A DNA stretch of 64,000 nt from Candidatus Azobacteroides sp. (lineage in GTDB: Bacteria > Bacteroidota > Bacteroidia > Bacteroidales > WRGA01): positions 34,607 to 98,606 of the forward strand of contig WRGA01000124.1 in the NCBI GenBank assembly GCA_009787405.1. The letters are read 5' to 3'. The notes below the pieces were generated by a model. That model did not search any database. It was not told the DNA's origin and was given only the letters and a program-made list of their open reading frames with translations. Of this stretch, positions 9,061 to 18,898 are shown piece by piece; within the stretch, counting starts at the first letter, position 1; each line of letters begins with the position of its first letter. The position numbers were made by a program, and so were the translations under genes.

Positions 9061-9366
9061 TTAATTCTGTATTTCTTTTGTTTTGAGGGTTCCTATCTTT
9101 TGAATCAAATTTTTCTTTTTGTCAAAGATTCCGATTTCTTTTCCTCTCAAATATTGGATACAACTAAAAAGAAGATACGCAACCAAGCCTTCGTCAATAT
9201 TTCCGATAAAGGGAATATTGTCCGGAATAATTTCAAAAAGACCGGCAGCAGGATTCAACAAATACAAGAAACAAATTATCCCCAATAAAATCACCATTAA
9301 TTTTTTTATATTTTTCACGCCTCTAAAATTAAACATTAGAATTCTCTTTTGAACTTTACAGAGCAT
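9061..9366 (-). CDS. DUF1232-like small membrane protein
   Basis: LLNPAAGLFEIIPDNIPFIGNIDEGLVAYLL resembles the YLxxPxDlIPDfIPviGylDD motif. Confidence 0.6.
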   Translation of the reverse strand: MLCKVQKRILMFNFRGVKNIKKLMVILLGIICFLYLLNPAAGLFEIIPDNIPFIGNIDEGLVAYLLFSCIQYLRGKEIGIFDKKKNLIQKIGTLKTKEIQN

Positions 9367-9505
9367 TAGAGCCCATAAAGTTATATAAAAATATCGGATA
9401 AATCAATTAAAAATCAACCTCAAAACAAAGTTTTATTTTTCTCAAATCCTCATCTAACCCTGTCATAAAGGGGCTTGAAACAACAAAGACTCTCAATCCA
9501 CGAGC

Positions 9506-9519
9506 GTTCCACGTGGAAC
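9506..9519. promoter_or_regulatory. parS-like palindrome GTTCCACGTGGAAC
   Basis: Exact 14-bp palindrome, one of four in the window. Confidence 0.6.
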
Positions 9520-9755
9520 TCATTCGGAAACAACAGCTCATGAATGCAAGATAATATTTCGATTTATAAAGTGTTTGAATTCATAGAATGCAAGCCATAC
9601 AATAAATATCCGCTTTTAATTCCTTACTGACAACATCAGCATAGCGTGATCTCATCCGATGTTTCCTTCCGAAGAACTTAAACAAGAAGTATTATTGTCA
9701 TTTGAAAACTATATTGATTCTTTTGCCTGTAAATCTACATACATATAATTGAAAT

Positions 9756-9870
9756 AAGCACATGACAGCATTTAATGTCTATTATTTCGAACGCAAAGAA
9801 GCAAAACACAAAGTCAAAGAATCTAAACATCGTGTTTTTCTGTTTTTGTCACATGAAATTTAAAATACAA
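9756..9870 (+). repeat. Dispersed 'CGCAAAGACG' repeat copy
   Basis: ACATGACAGCATTTAATGTCTATTATTTCGAACGCAAAGAAGC...TTTAAAATAC. Confidence 0.7.
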
Positions 9871-10438
9871 ACCGTTTTTTGCGACATACTTATAAATATC
9901 AAACAAAAACAATGCATTTATACCAACAAATTTATTAAAAAAAGTACAGAATAGATATAAAATGAACTTGAAAATATCATAAATCTTCTAAAGAATATTG
10001 TCCTTCCCTTCCCCGAGAATTTCACATCTCTATCGGATTATTTTACTTAGATTTACGAAATTCGTACAATTTTATCACACGATTATACCCGATTATCATT
10101 TATGCAAACCAAGAGTCGGAAACAAGTCAGTTTGAAAAACAGAATTTCAACTGTTGCTGATTTTCAATTCATAATCATAGGTCAGCGCTCTATAAACAAA
10201 CAAAGATATCGAAAATCGCCTGAATCAACAGTCTTCAACTAAGGGAAAAAGGCCAAAACAAAAGCCGGAAACGACAACAAGATAGAACAACCTCACGCCT
10301 TTCGGACAGAAGAAAGACCAAGATTTGCATGCCACAGGTCAATATAACCTGCGGTTATAAAAATTCAGTTCTTTCGGGCTGAAACCGGTAATATTCTAAC
10401 TCTTGATTTGTATAAATAAGTATTTTTAAAAATATAAT

Positions 10439-10472
10439 ATTCGCTTATAAAAAATTTGATTTATAAGCGAAT
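10439..10472. repeat. Inverted repeat (hairpin)
   Basis: ATTCGCTTATAAA / TTTATAAGCGAAT, perfect 13-bp arms, 8-nt loop. Confidence 0.75.
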
Positions 10473-10584
10473 TTAAGTGTCATAGATTTAGGCAATTTTA
10501 CAAAAATCAGATTTTACTTTTTGCATAGTGATAATATAATATGGATTGAGGTATAAAAACAAACAACTTTATAATTATTTTTAA

Positions 10585-10710
10585 ATAAGTAGATGACAGA
10601 ATTTATTGTACTTTATTTTGAACGAAAAGATGCAAAGGCATAACATAGAGTCGTAAAGAATTTACACTTCACATCTTTCCGTCTCTGCGACATAGTGTTT
10701 AAAATATAGG
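10585..10710 (+). repeat. Dispersed 'CGCAAAGACG' repeat copy
   Basis: AAGTAGATGACAGAATTTATTGTACTTTATTTTGAACGAAAAGATGCAAAGGC...GTTTAAAATATA. Confidence 0.7.
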
Positions 10711-10815
10711 TCGAGCATTCATTAAATAAGGGACTAAAATAGATAAAATACAGCATTAAAAATACACGTAATAAATTGATTTACAGATATTTAATCCCAT
10801 AAGACAGCTTAAAAC

Positions 10816-10829
10816 GTTCCACGTGGAAC
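10816..10829. promoter_or_regulatory. parS-like palindrome GTTCCACGTGGAAC
   Basis: Exact 14-bp palindrome. Confidence 0.6.
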
Positions 10830-10925
10830 TTAAGTAAACGATTAACAATTATTTTTTAACCATATAAATCGACTGTTATATATAGAAGAATATCAGGGCC
10901 TTAAATATCTGGAATTAAACAATTG

Positions 10926-11043
10926 TAAGTAATTGAAAATAACAGATTTTAATCTATCCTATTTCAATCGCAAAGAGGCAAAGGCACAAAGTCTCAAAGA
11001 ATCTAAATTCCGCATTTTCCGACTTTGCGTTTAAAATATAAAG
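10926..11043 (+). repeat. Dispersed 'CGCAAAGACG' repeat copy
   Basis: AATCGCAAAGAGGCAAAGGCACAAAGTCTCAAAGAATCTAAATTCCGCATTTTCCGACTTTGCGTTTAAAATATAAAG. Confidence 0.7.
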
Positions 11044-12280
11044 TGCTTTTATGAGACATAATATTAGTAGAAAAAGTATGAAAATATTATGAGATGATTT
11101 ATAAATATTTTAAAATCGGTAACATAGCATAAACGAAATATATGGATAAATCAATATGAGGTTTATCTCAATTTATCAGAGCAAAACTTGAATAATAACA
11201 ATACATTATTTCAATTTAAACCATTACATAATTCAAATCATCATAACAGTGAAGTTAATAAAGCAAAATCATTAGTTATTAACCTATCTCTTTCTTATTC
11301 GATTAAGGTCGAGAATAACATTGTTCCGTTAGAAACAAGGTCAAAGCCCCTCTTACAAACAATAACACAAGGTAACATCTTGTCATGTTCAAAAATTTAT
11401 AAAAAGTTGATAGTAAGATAAAAACTCTACTCTAAAAAAGCAAGCTTAGCAGCTAAACAATCATATATCTAACCAGCCAGCCTTTACTTTTTATTAAATT
11501 ATTGTCAATAAGGGAATAAGAAAGAGTTAGAAGGTAATACCGGAACTACTGAGGGCGCTTCCAGAAAATAAAGTTTTACGAAGTAATTAAAATCTTCCGA
11601 ACATGGCCGGGTGATACTCTATGCTATTAATTTAGAAAACTTTCAGACTTAACGACAACTATGATTCAACTCATTATGAAAGCGAGAGATGCAACTTTTT
11701 CCCACTCTTGAGTTATGATTCATTGACTTAAGGTATAATACATTATTCCGAGATAATTAACATTTGCAATAAACACGCAGACAATACAGATGAAACAAGC
11801 AGGTGATAACAAAAGAAATAAATACAAAAATCTACATCCATCCGAATTATCGGTGTTATCTGTATGCTAAAAGGTTTTTTGAACAGTTTCGATTGTAAAT
11901 ATTATCATTACAAAAGAAGAAGTAACTATCTATAAATGAGGATAATAAAAATCATGGACTAAAAGTATAACTTTTTAAGAATATACGATAAAAAAGTCTC
12001 ATCCTCTCAACATGAATATTAAAATCTCAGAAAGATAAAAGTAGTATAAAATAAAAAACTCAATTCATAATAATATATCACCAACAATTCAAGAAAAAAT
12101 AAAATAATCTGAAATAATCTGAATCAAAATACCCCTTTTCATTATTCAATCAAAAGATAATACTTTGGTAGTGGACGTAAAAAGTATGCCTATTACAAAA
12201 GACATATAATCAATCAGTTAGTATTGAATTAACTACTACTTACAATTATCTTAATAGTCCGGATTAGTCACATCTACAAG

Positions 12281-12323
12281 CCCTTATTCCCTTATTATCA
12301 ATCATTTAATAAGGGAATAAGGG
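12281..12323. repeat. Perfect 16-bp inverted repeat (hairpin)
   Basis: CCCTTATTCCCTTATT - 11 nt - AATAAGGGAATAAGGG. Confidence 0.85.
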
Positions 12324-12532
12324 AAAAAATAGAACGCTGTTTCTTTGCTGCTAAGGGTGATAAGGCAAGTTAAATCATTGTTCGCCGACAAATCAAGCAC
12401 ACTTTTTACATCACCACCAATACTTTTAAAATTCAGCCTTTAAATTTAATATGCAAAACTAAGAATAAAAACATTGTAATAACTTAAAATTCAACTATTT
12501 ACACTAAATTTGCCATAAAAAATGATCTTACT

Positions 12533-12635
12533 TCAAACGCCGGTTGTAAAGATGAAAAGACGCAAAGTTTAAATTCTTTGTGATTTCGTGTCTCCACATC
12601 CTATCTTCATAGTTAAAATAACAGATATTAAATTT
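12533..12635 (-). repeat. Dispersed 'CGCAAAGACG' repeat, degraded copy
   Basis: CAAACGCCGGTTGTAAAGATGAAAAGACGCAAAGTTTAAATTCTTTGTGATTTCGTGTC... Confidence 0.6.
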
Positions 12636-13789
12636 AGAACATCATCTTAGTCTTGATAACATACACTGCAGGCTTGATACTATATCTTCCACATATAATA
12701 TCTTTATCTAAACGCAGTATATTTTAATAGATACGAAATATTGAGGGAATAATTCCGGGAGAACTGTTTTCAGAAAGTGGTGCACAAAACATATTCTTTG
12801 GTACAAATTTATCTGTTATGAGATACTTGTCGATTAAGGAAGAATTTGATTGGTTTGAAAATCTCAAACTTAAAATAGAGAATATCATATACAGCATAAG
12901 AGAAATATTTTACAATCCAAATGTAGCCATATCATTAATAGCAAATTGGGCAGCACTGTCAAACATATAATCTAAAACTGCCGGTCTTCGTTTAATTATT
13001 TTCGATACCGGTTTGTTTACCGATGCAGATAAAAAATATTTTTCGAACTCTCTTGAAGCATGATACAAACAAGTAGGATATTTTCCTGAAGAAATACACA
13101 CGCAATTAGAGTGCAGGAGAAAGTCATTGCATCCATAAATGGCACGAAGCACCTATCTGAATTTGAAGTGTAATACGCTTTATCTGTAAGGATGACATGA
13201 TCAAGATCATCAGGTCAAACACAAGCAACTATTGGAAGGTCTATTTATCAACCTGAAAACGAACATAAGAAATCAACCCGGATTTTTTCAAGAACGAAGA
13301 AAAAATTCACCGGCAAGTTGTCTTAAAGCGTGAGCAAGAAGATAGTCGAAAGTATTCACTTTTGAGAATTGAATAGTTGAAATCAAATCCGGATAAGCAT
13401 CCAAATAAAAGAGTATTGAAAAATACTTTTGACGCACTTCTCTATGTTCAGTTTTGTATATTAAGTTCTTTCATCCGATCAATTTAGAACGAAAAAGAAG
13501 AAAAATTTGAAAAAATCAATGATTTTGCCGTTAGCGAATGGAATGAAATGAAAAATCAGTGATATGCATTCGCAAACAGCAAAAATCCACAAAAAGTAAA
13601 AAATCTACCGAAAATCATAAAAAAGATAAGGATAAAAAATCGTCCGGTTATTATAGCCATCAAATCAACGCCCATAAAAATATATACCTACATTCTTTCA
13701 AATTCATCGAAACGGCTCCAATAAACTAATTCTGCGTCCAAATTCATATCTTTGCAAAATAAAAAGAAATTATTTTAAAGAAAATAAGC

Positions 13790-15664
13790 ATGAAATTCAA
13801 GTATGATGTAATTGTTGTCGGAGCAGGACACGCCGGATGCGAAGCGGCTCATGCCTCGGCAAAGTTGGGGTCTCAAACATTATTGATAACAATGGACATG
13901 CACAAGATCGCTCAAATGAGTTGCAACCCGGCCATGGGAGGTATCGCCAAAGGACAAATAGTACGTGAAATTGATGCACTGGGTGGTCAATCCGGAATTA
14001 TTACGGATAAAACAGCCATTCAATTCCGGATGTTGAATCGTTCAAAAGGCCCTGCCATGTGGAGTCCGAGGTCTCAAAGCGACCGGCAGAAATTCAGCGA
14101 GTTGTGGAGAAATACATTGGAAAACACCGACAATTTATTTATATGGCAAGATGTTGTCAACGAGCTGATCATAAAGGAGAATAAAATAGAAGGAGTAAAA
14201 ACCGGCATGGGCGTAACATTCGAAGCGCGGTCTGTAATATTAACTACCGGAACTTTTATGAACGGACTCATTCATATCGGAAAAACACAAATCAAAGGAG
14301 GACGAATCTCAGAACCTATGTCTACCGGTATTACCGAACAATTGGTCAATTTAGGGTTTACTGCCGGAAGAATGAAAACCGGCACACCGGTCAGAATCGA
14401 CGGAAGAACTATAGACTTCAGTCTTACCGACGAACAAAAGGGAGAAAATGATTTTCACAAGTTTTCCTATCTGGATTATCCTCATCGAGCATTAAAACAA
14501 CTCAGTTGTCGGATTCTTTATACAAATGAAGAGGTGCACGAATGCCTTCGCTCAGGATTAAAAGAATCCCCCTTATACAACGGTCAAATTCAAAGTGTCG
14601 GGCCAAGATATTGCCCGAGTATCGAAACAAAAATTGTAACTTTTGCCGACAAAACACAACATCAACTGTTTTTGGAACCTGAAGGAGAAACAACACAAGA
14701 ATATTATCTGAACGGTTTTTCGTCATCTCTCCCACTCGATATTCAATTAAAAGCATTACAAAAAATTCCGGCATTCAAGAATATTCAAATCTATCGCCCG
14801 GGATACGCCATAGAATACGACTACTTTGATCCGACACAACTTTATCACAATCTCGAAACCAAACAAATAAAAAATTTATTTTTCGCGGGACAAATCAACG
14901 GCACGACCGGATATGAAGAAGCAGCAGGGCAAGGAATCATTGCCGGAATAAACGCACACCTCAAAAGTCACGGAGAAGGAGAGTTCACATTAAAAAGAAA
15001 CGAAGCGTATATCGGAGTGCTTATTGACGATTTGGTAACAAAAGGAGTCGACGAACCTTATCGAATGTTTACATCAAGAGCCGAGTTCAGAATGTTATTA
15101 CGACAGGATGATGCTGACATGAGATTAACAGAAAAATCATATAAAATAGGGTTAGTCGAAAAAAATAGATATGAGTTGTTGCTCGAAAAAAAAGAAGAAA
15201 TAAACAAAATTATAAACACAACAAAAAACATTATCCTAAAACCGGAAAAAATAAACGCCGCATTAGAAGTATTAAAAACAACTCCGATTAAACAACCCAC
15301 AAAATTAATTTCCTTATTAACGAGACCACAAATCACAATCGAAAACATAAAAAATCACATCCCTGATTTAGCCCAACAAATTGAAAAAATTCCAAATCGA
15401 AAGGAAGAAATTACAGAAGCAAGTGAAATTATCATCAAATATTCAGGGTACATTGAACGCGAAAAATTGATTGCGGAAAAAGCCTCAAGATTAGAAAATA
15501 TCAAAATAAAAGGAAAATTTGAATACAATAATATCCAATCTTTATCCACCGAAGCTCGTCAAAAATTAAATAAAATTCAACCGGAAACCATTGCTCAAGC
15601 AAGCAGAATACCGGGAGTATCTCCGAATGACATCAACGTTTTGTTAGTTTTATTAGGAAGATAA
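13790..15664 (+). CDS. mnmG: tRNA uridine-5-carboxymethylaminomethyl synthesis enzyme MnmG (GidA)
   Basis: KYDVIVVGAGHAGCEAAHASAKLG; MSCNPAMGGIAKGQIVREIDALGG; FAGQINGTTGYEEAAGQGIIAGINA. Confidence 0.97.
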   Translation: MKFKYDVIVVGAGHAGCEAAHASAKLGSQTLLITMDMHKIAQMSCNPAMGGIAKGQIVREIDALGGQSGIITDKTAIQFRMLNRSKGPAMWSPRSQSDRQKFSELWRNTLENTDNLFIWQDVVNELIIKENKIEGVKTGMGVTFEARSVILTTGTFMNGLIHIGKTQIKGGRISEPMSTGITEQLVNLGFTAGRMKTGTPVRIDGRTIDFSLTDEQKGENDFHKFSYLDYPHRALKQLSCRILYTNEEVHECLRSGLKESPLYNGQIQSVGPRYCPSIETKIVTFADKTQHQLFLEPEGETTQEYYLNGFSSSLPLDIQLKALQKIPAFKNIQIYRPGYAIEYDYFDPTQLYHNLETKQIKNLFFAGQINGTTGYEEAAGQGIIAGINAHLKSHGEGEFTLKRNEAYIGVLIDDLVTKGVDEPYRMFTSRAEFRMLLRQDDADMRLTEKSYKIGLVEKNRYELLLEKKEEINKIINTTKNIILKPEKINAALEVLKTTPIKQPTKLISLLTRPQITIENIKNHIPDLAQQIEKIPNRKEEITEASEIIIKYSGYIEREKLIAEKASRLENIKIKGKFEYNNIQSLSTEARQKLNKIQPETIAQASRIPGVSPNDINVLLVLLGR

Positions 15665-15671
15665 ATCGTTC

Positions 15672-15685
15672 GTTCCACGTGGAAC
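15672..15685. promoter_or_regulatory. parS-like palindrome GTTCCACGTGGAAC
   Basis: Exact 14-bp palindrome just after mnmG. Confidence 0.6.
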
Positions 15686-15801
15686 GAGTAAAATTATCTC
15701 TCAAAAAAGACTGAAAAATCAATAAAAAAGAATACTTTTGTCAAAATTTCAAAAAAAAATTCGCGAAATCTGACGAAACATCATTAGTAAAAACATCATC
15801 A

Positions 15802-15815
15802 GTTCCACGTGGAAC
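15802..15815. promoter_or_regulatory. parS-like palindrome GTTCCACGTGGAAC
   Basis: Exact 14-bp palindrome just upstream of apt. Confidence 0.6.
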
Positions 15816-15825
15816 TTCAAAAAAA

Positions 15826-16356
15826 ATGAACACAGACACAATCAAAAAGACAGTCCGAAACGTTCCGGATTACCCTCAAAAAGGCATTATGTTCAGGGAT
15901 TTAACAACTGTATTTAAGGATGCGGAATGCTTACATTTCTTATCAGAATGGATGTATAAAGAATACAAAGACAAAGGAATCACGAAAATTATCGGAATAG
16001 AATCAAGAGGGTTTATTATGGGCCCTATTTTAGCTACGAAGCTAAATGCGGGATTTGTTCCCATTCGAAAAAACGGAAAACTCCCGGCTGAGACCATCAA
16101 AGAGTTTTACAACAAAGAATACGGAACCGATACAATGGAAATTCATAAAGATGCCCTAAACGAAAATGACATCGTGCTAATACATGACGATTTGTTGGCA
16201 ACAGGAGGAACAATGCAAGCGGCATACAATCTCGTAAAAAAATTTAACATAAAAGAGATTTACATGAACTTCATCCTTGAACTGACAGCCCTAAAAGGAC
16301 GTGAAACTTTAAACAGTGAAATCAACGATAAAATAACAAGTTTGATTCAATACTAA
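15826..16356 (+). CDS. apt: Adenine phosphoribosyltransferase
   Basis: VRNVPDYPQKGIMFRDLTTVFKD; IIGIESRGFIMGPILA; VLIHDDLLATGGTMQAA. Confidence 0.95.
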   Translation: MNTDTIKKTVRNVPDYPQKGIMFRDLTTVFKDAECLHFLSEWMYKEYKDKGITKIIGIESRGFIMGPILATKLNAGFVPIRKNGKLPAETIKEFYNKEYGTDTMEIHKDALNENDIVLIHDDLLATGGTMQAAYNLVKKFNIKEIYMNFILELTALKGRETLNSEINDKITSLIQY

Positions 16357-16369
16357 ACCGAATTATCCC

Positions 16370-18166
16370 GTGGATACAAATTCCCACATAAAAACCATTT
16401 TGTCAGGACTTCCCGAAAAGCCGGGAATATATCAATTTCTTGACACTAATAATACGATCATTTATGTGGGAAAAGCAAAAAGTCTGAAAAAACGAGTTTC
16501 ATCTTATTTCAACAAGCAACACGAATACAGAAAGACACGTGTTCTTGTCAAGAAAATAGCAGATATCGACTACATCATCGTAGAAAATGAAAACGATGCA
16601 TTACTGTTGGAAAACAGCTTGATAAAAAAACACAAGCCGAGATACAACGTCATGCTGAAAGATGATAAAACCTATCCGTCGATTTGCATCACCAACGAAC
16701 ATTTTCCACGTATTTTCAAAACCCGAAAGATCATCCGAAACGGATCACAATATTTCGGGCCATACAGTTCCGTGATAACCATCCACATATTATTGGATTT
16801 AATCAAACAACTTTATCCGATCCGGACATGCAAGTTAGATCTTTCTCCGGAAAAAATACAACAAAGAAAATACAAAGTATGCCTGCAATATCATATAAAA
16901 AAATGCCTCGGGCCTTGTGAATCATTCCAAAAAGAAGAAGATTACAATCGGGATATTTCGAATATTAAAGAGATCCTGAAAGGAAATTCCCAAAAAATTT
17001 CTCAATATCTTTTTAAAGAAATGGAAGAGGCAGCCTCAAAATTAAAATTCGAAGAGGCACAATTCATCAAAGAAAAATACGAAATCATCGAACAATACAG
17101 AAGCAAATCCGTCATTGTAAGCCCGACGATCATTAACGCCGATATTTTTTCCTGTGAAGTCACGGAACAATCCGGATACGTCAACTACCTGCATGTCGTA
17201 AACGGAACCATTGTACAAGCTCATACTTTTGAATACAAAAAGAAGCTGGATGAAAATAAAGAAGAAATTTTAGGATTCGGAATAGCGGAAATTCAAGAAA
17301 AGTTCGAAAGAAAATTCGGAGAAATAATCGTGCCTTTTTTACCGGAAGACCCGGAACTATACCATGCAACGTTCGTCATCCCTCAAAAAGGAGATAAAAA
17401 AAAATTGCTTGATCTTTCCATCCAAAATGTAAAACAATATAAATTTGATATTCTCAAACAGCAGGAAAAATTAAATCCGGAGCAACGTACAATCAGAATA
17501 TTAACCACGCTGCAAAAAGATTTGCATTTAAAAGAACTGCCATGGCACATCGAATGCTTCGACAATTCAAATACACAAGGAACAAACCCTGTCGCCGCCT
17601 GCGTCGTCTTTAAAAAAGCCAAACCGGCAAAAAAAGATTACCGTCATTTCAATATAAAAACCGTTGAAGGCCCCAATGATTTCGCATCCATGAAAGAAGT
17701 TGTTTTCAGGCGTTATAAGCGACTTTCGGACGAAAAACAAGACCTTCCTCAACTCATCATCGTAGACGGCGGAAAAGGGCAATTGAGCAGTGCAAAAGAA
17801 GCGATAAGTGACTTGGGACTTTACGGAAAAATCGGCTTGATAGGAATCGCCAAGCGATTAGAAGAAATCTATTTTCCTGAAGATTCGATTCCCCTCTATT
17901 TAGATAAAAATTCGGAAAGCTTGAAACTCATCCAAAACATGAGGGATGAAGCACATCGATTCGGAATTACTCACCACAGAAACCAACGCACCAAAAAGCA
18001 AGTCGAATCCGAATTAGATCATATCACAGGAGTCGGGCAAAAAACCAAAGAAGCATTACTGAAATATTTTAAAAGTGTAAAAAGAATCAAAGAAGCATCA
18101 AAAGAAGAACTGATCGATTTATTGGGAAAATCGAAAGCAGAGAAAATAATTGACGGGTTACAATAG
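16370..18166 (+). CDS. uvrC: Excinuclease ABC subunit C
   Basis: LPEKPGIYQFLDTNNTIIYVGKAKSLKKRVSSYF; HIECFDNSNTQGTNPVAACVVF; LIIVDGGKGQLSSA; GTG start. Confidence 0.97.
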   Translation: MDTNSHIKTILSGLPEKPGIYQFLDTNNTIIYVGKAKSLKKRVSSYFNKQHEYRKTRVLVKKIADIDYIIVENENDALLLENSLIKKHKPRYNVMLKDDKTYPSICITNEHFPRIFKTRKIIRNGSQYFGPYSSVITIHILLDLIKQLYPIRTCKLDLSPEKIQQRKYKVCLQYHIKKCLGPCESFQKEEDYNRDISNIKEILKGNSQKISQYLFKEMEEAASKLKFEEAQFIKEKYEIIEQYRSKSVIVSPTIINADIFSCEVTEQSGYVNYLHVVNGTIVQAHTFEYKKKLDENKEEILGFGIAEIQEKFERKFGEIIVPFLPEDPELYHATFVIPQKGDKKKLLDLSIQNVKQYKFDILKQQEKLNPEQRTIRILTTLQKDLHLKELPWHIECFDNSNTQGTNPVAACVVFKKAKPAKKDYRHFNIKTVEGPNDFASMKEVVFRRYKRLSDEKQDLPQLIIVDGGKGQLSSAKEAISDLGLYGKIGLIGIAKRLEEIYFPEDSIPLYLDKNSESLKLIQNMRDEAHRFGITHHRNQRTKKQVESELDHITGVGQKTKEALLKYFKSVKRIKEASKEELIDLLGKSKAEKIIDGLQ

Positions 18167-18229
18167 CAGAAAAAATGTTATGAGTCAAAAATTCAAACAC
18201 AAATCCAGCTTCTAATTCATCATTAAAAA

Positions 18230-18682
18230 ATGAGAGTATTGATTCAACGGGTATCAGAAGCATCGGTAGCAATACACGAAACCATAAAATCCTCCATTCG
18301 TTCAGGACTGCTGGTTTTTGTCGGAATAGAAGACAGTGACAACCCGGAAGATATAACATGGTTATGCAAAAAAATCGTCAATCTGAGAATTTTCGACGAT
18401 GAAAACAGAATCATGAACAAATCCGTCATTGATATAAACGGCGAAATATTAGTTGTCAGTCAATTTACGTTACATGCCTCCACACAAAAAGGGAATCGTC
18501 CTTCCTATATCAGAGCATCCAAACCTGAAAAAGCAATTCCCATGTATGAAATGTTCTGCGTGGAACTTTCCGAAGTGCTCGGCAAAGCAATTCAAACAGG
18601 TGTCTTCGGAGCAGAGATGAAAGTATCATTAATCAATGACGGCCCGGTAAGTATTTGGATTGATTCGAAGCAAAAAGAATAA
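18230..18682 (+). CDS. dtd: D-aminoacyl-tRNA deacylase
   Basis: MRVLIQRVSEASV; ILVVSQFTLHASTQKGNRPSYIRASKPEKA; LINDGPVSIWIDS. Confidence 0.95.
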   Translation: MRVLIQRVSEASVAIHETIKSSIRSGLLVFVGIEDSDNPEDITWLCKKIVNLRIFDDENRIMNKSVIDINGEILVVSQFTLHASTQKGNRPSYIRASKPEKAIPMYEMFCVELSEVLGKAIQTGVFGAEMKVSLINDGPVSIWIDSKQKE

Positions 18683-18724
18683 AAGAGATTTGCATAGTAT
18701 TCAATCATTCAAAATCCCTCAATA

Positions 18725-18740
18725 TGTTCCACACGAAACA
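18725..18740. promoter_or_regulatory. Degenerate parS-like site TGTTCCACACGAAACA
   Basis: 14/16 match to the B. subtilis-type site TGTTCCACGTGAAACA. Confidence 0.35.
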
Positions 18741-18898
18741 TAGGAAAAAAATATCACCCTCATTTTCAATATTTTTATAGATTTTTATTCCGGGAAATAA
18801 TTTTTTTGAAAAAAATCTGCAAAAAAATATCCATATATAAAAAATTATATATATTTGATGCCAAAATAACAACATGTTTAACTTATTTTTAAACAATC

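Noticed and set aside
9367-13789. Short ORFs at 11188-11421 and 12910-13152 as real genes
   Set aside because: Low-complexity translations with no recognisable motif and no convincing upstream signals. Also could not reconstruct a transposase from 13190-13560.
9367-13789. Clear DnaA-box array proving oriC
   Set aside because: I found only one-mismatch or weaker TTATCCACA-like matches by eye, so origin identity is left as a hypothesis.
18558-18573. CTGCGTGGAAC as another parS-like site inside dtd
   Set aside because: Only a half-match, inside conserved coding sequence; likely chance.
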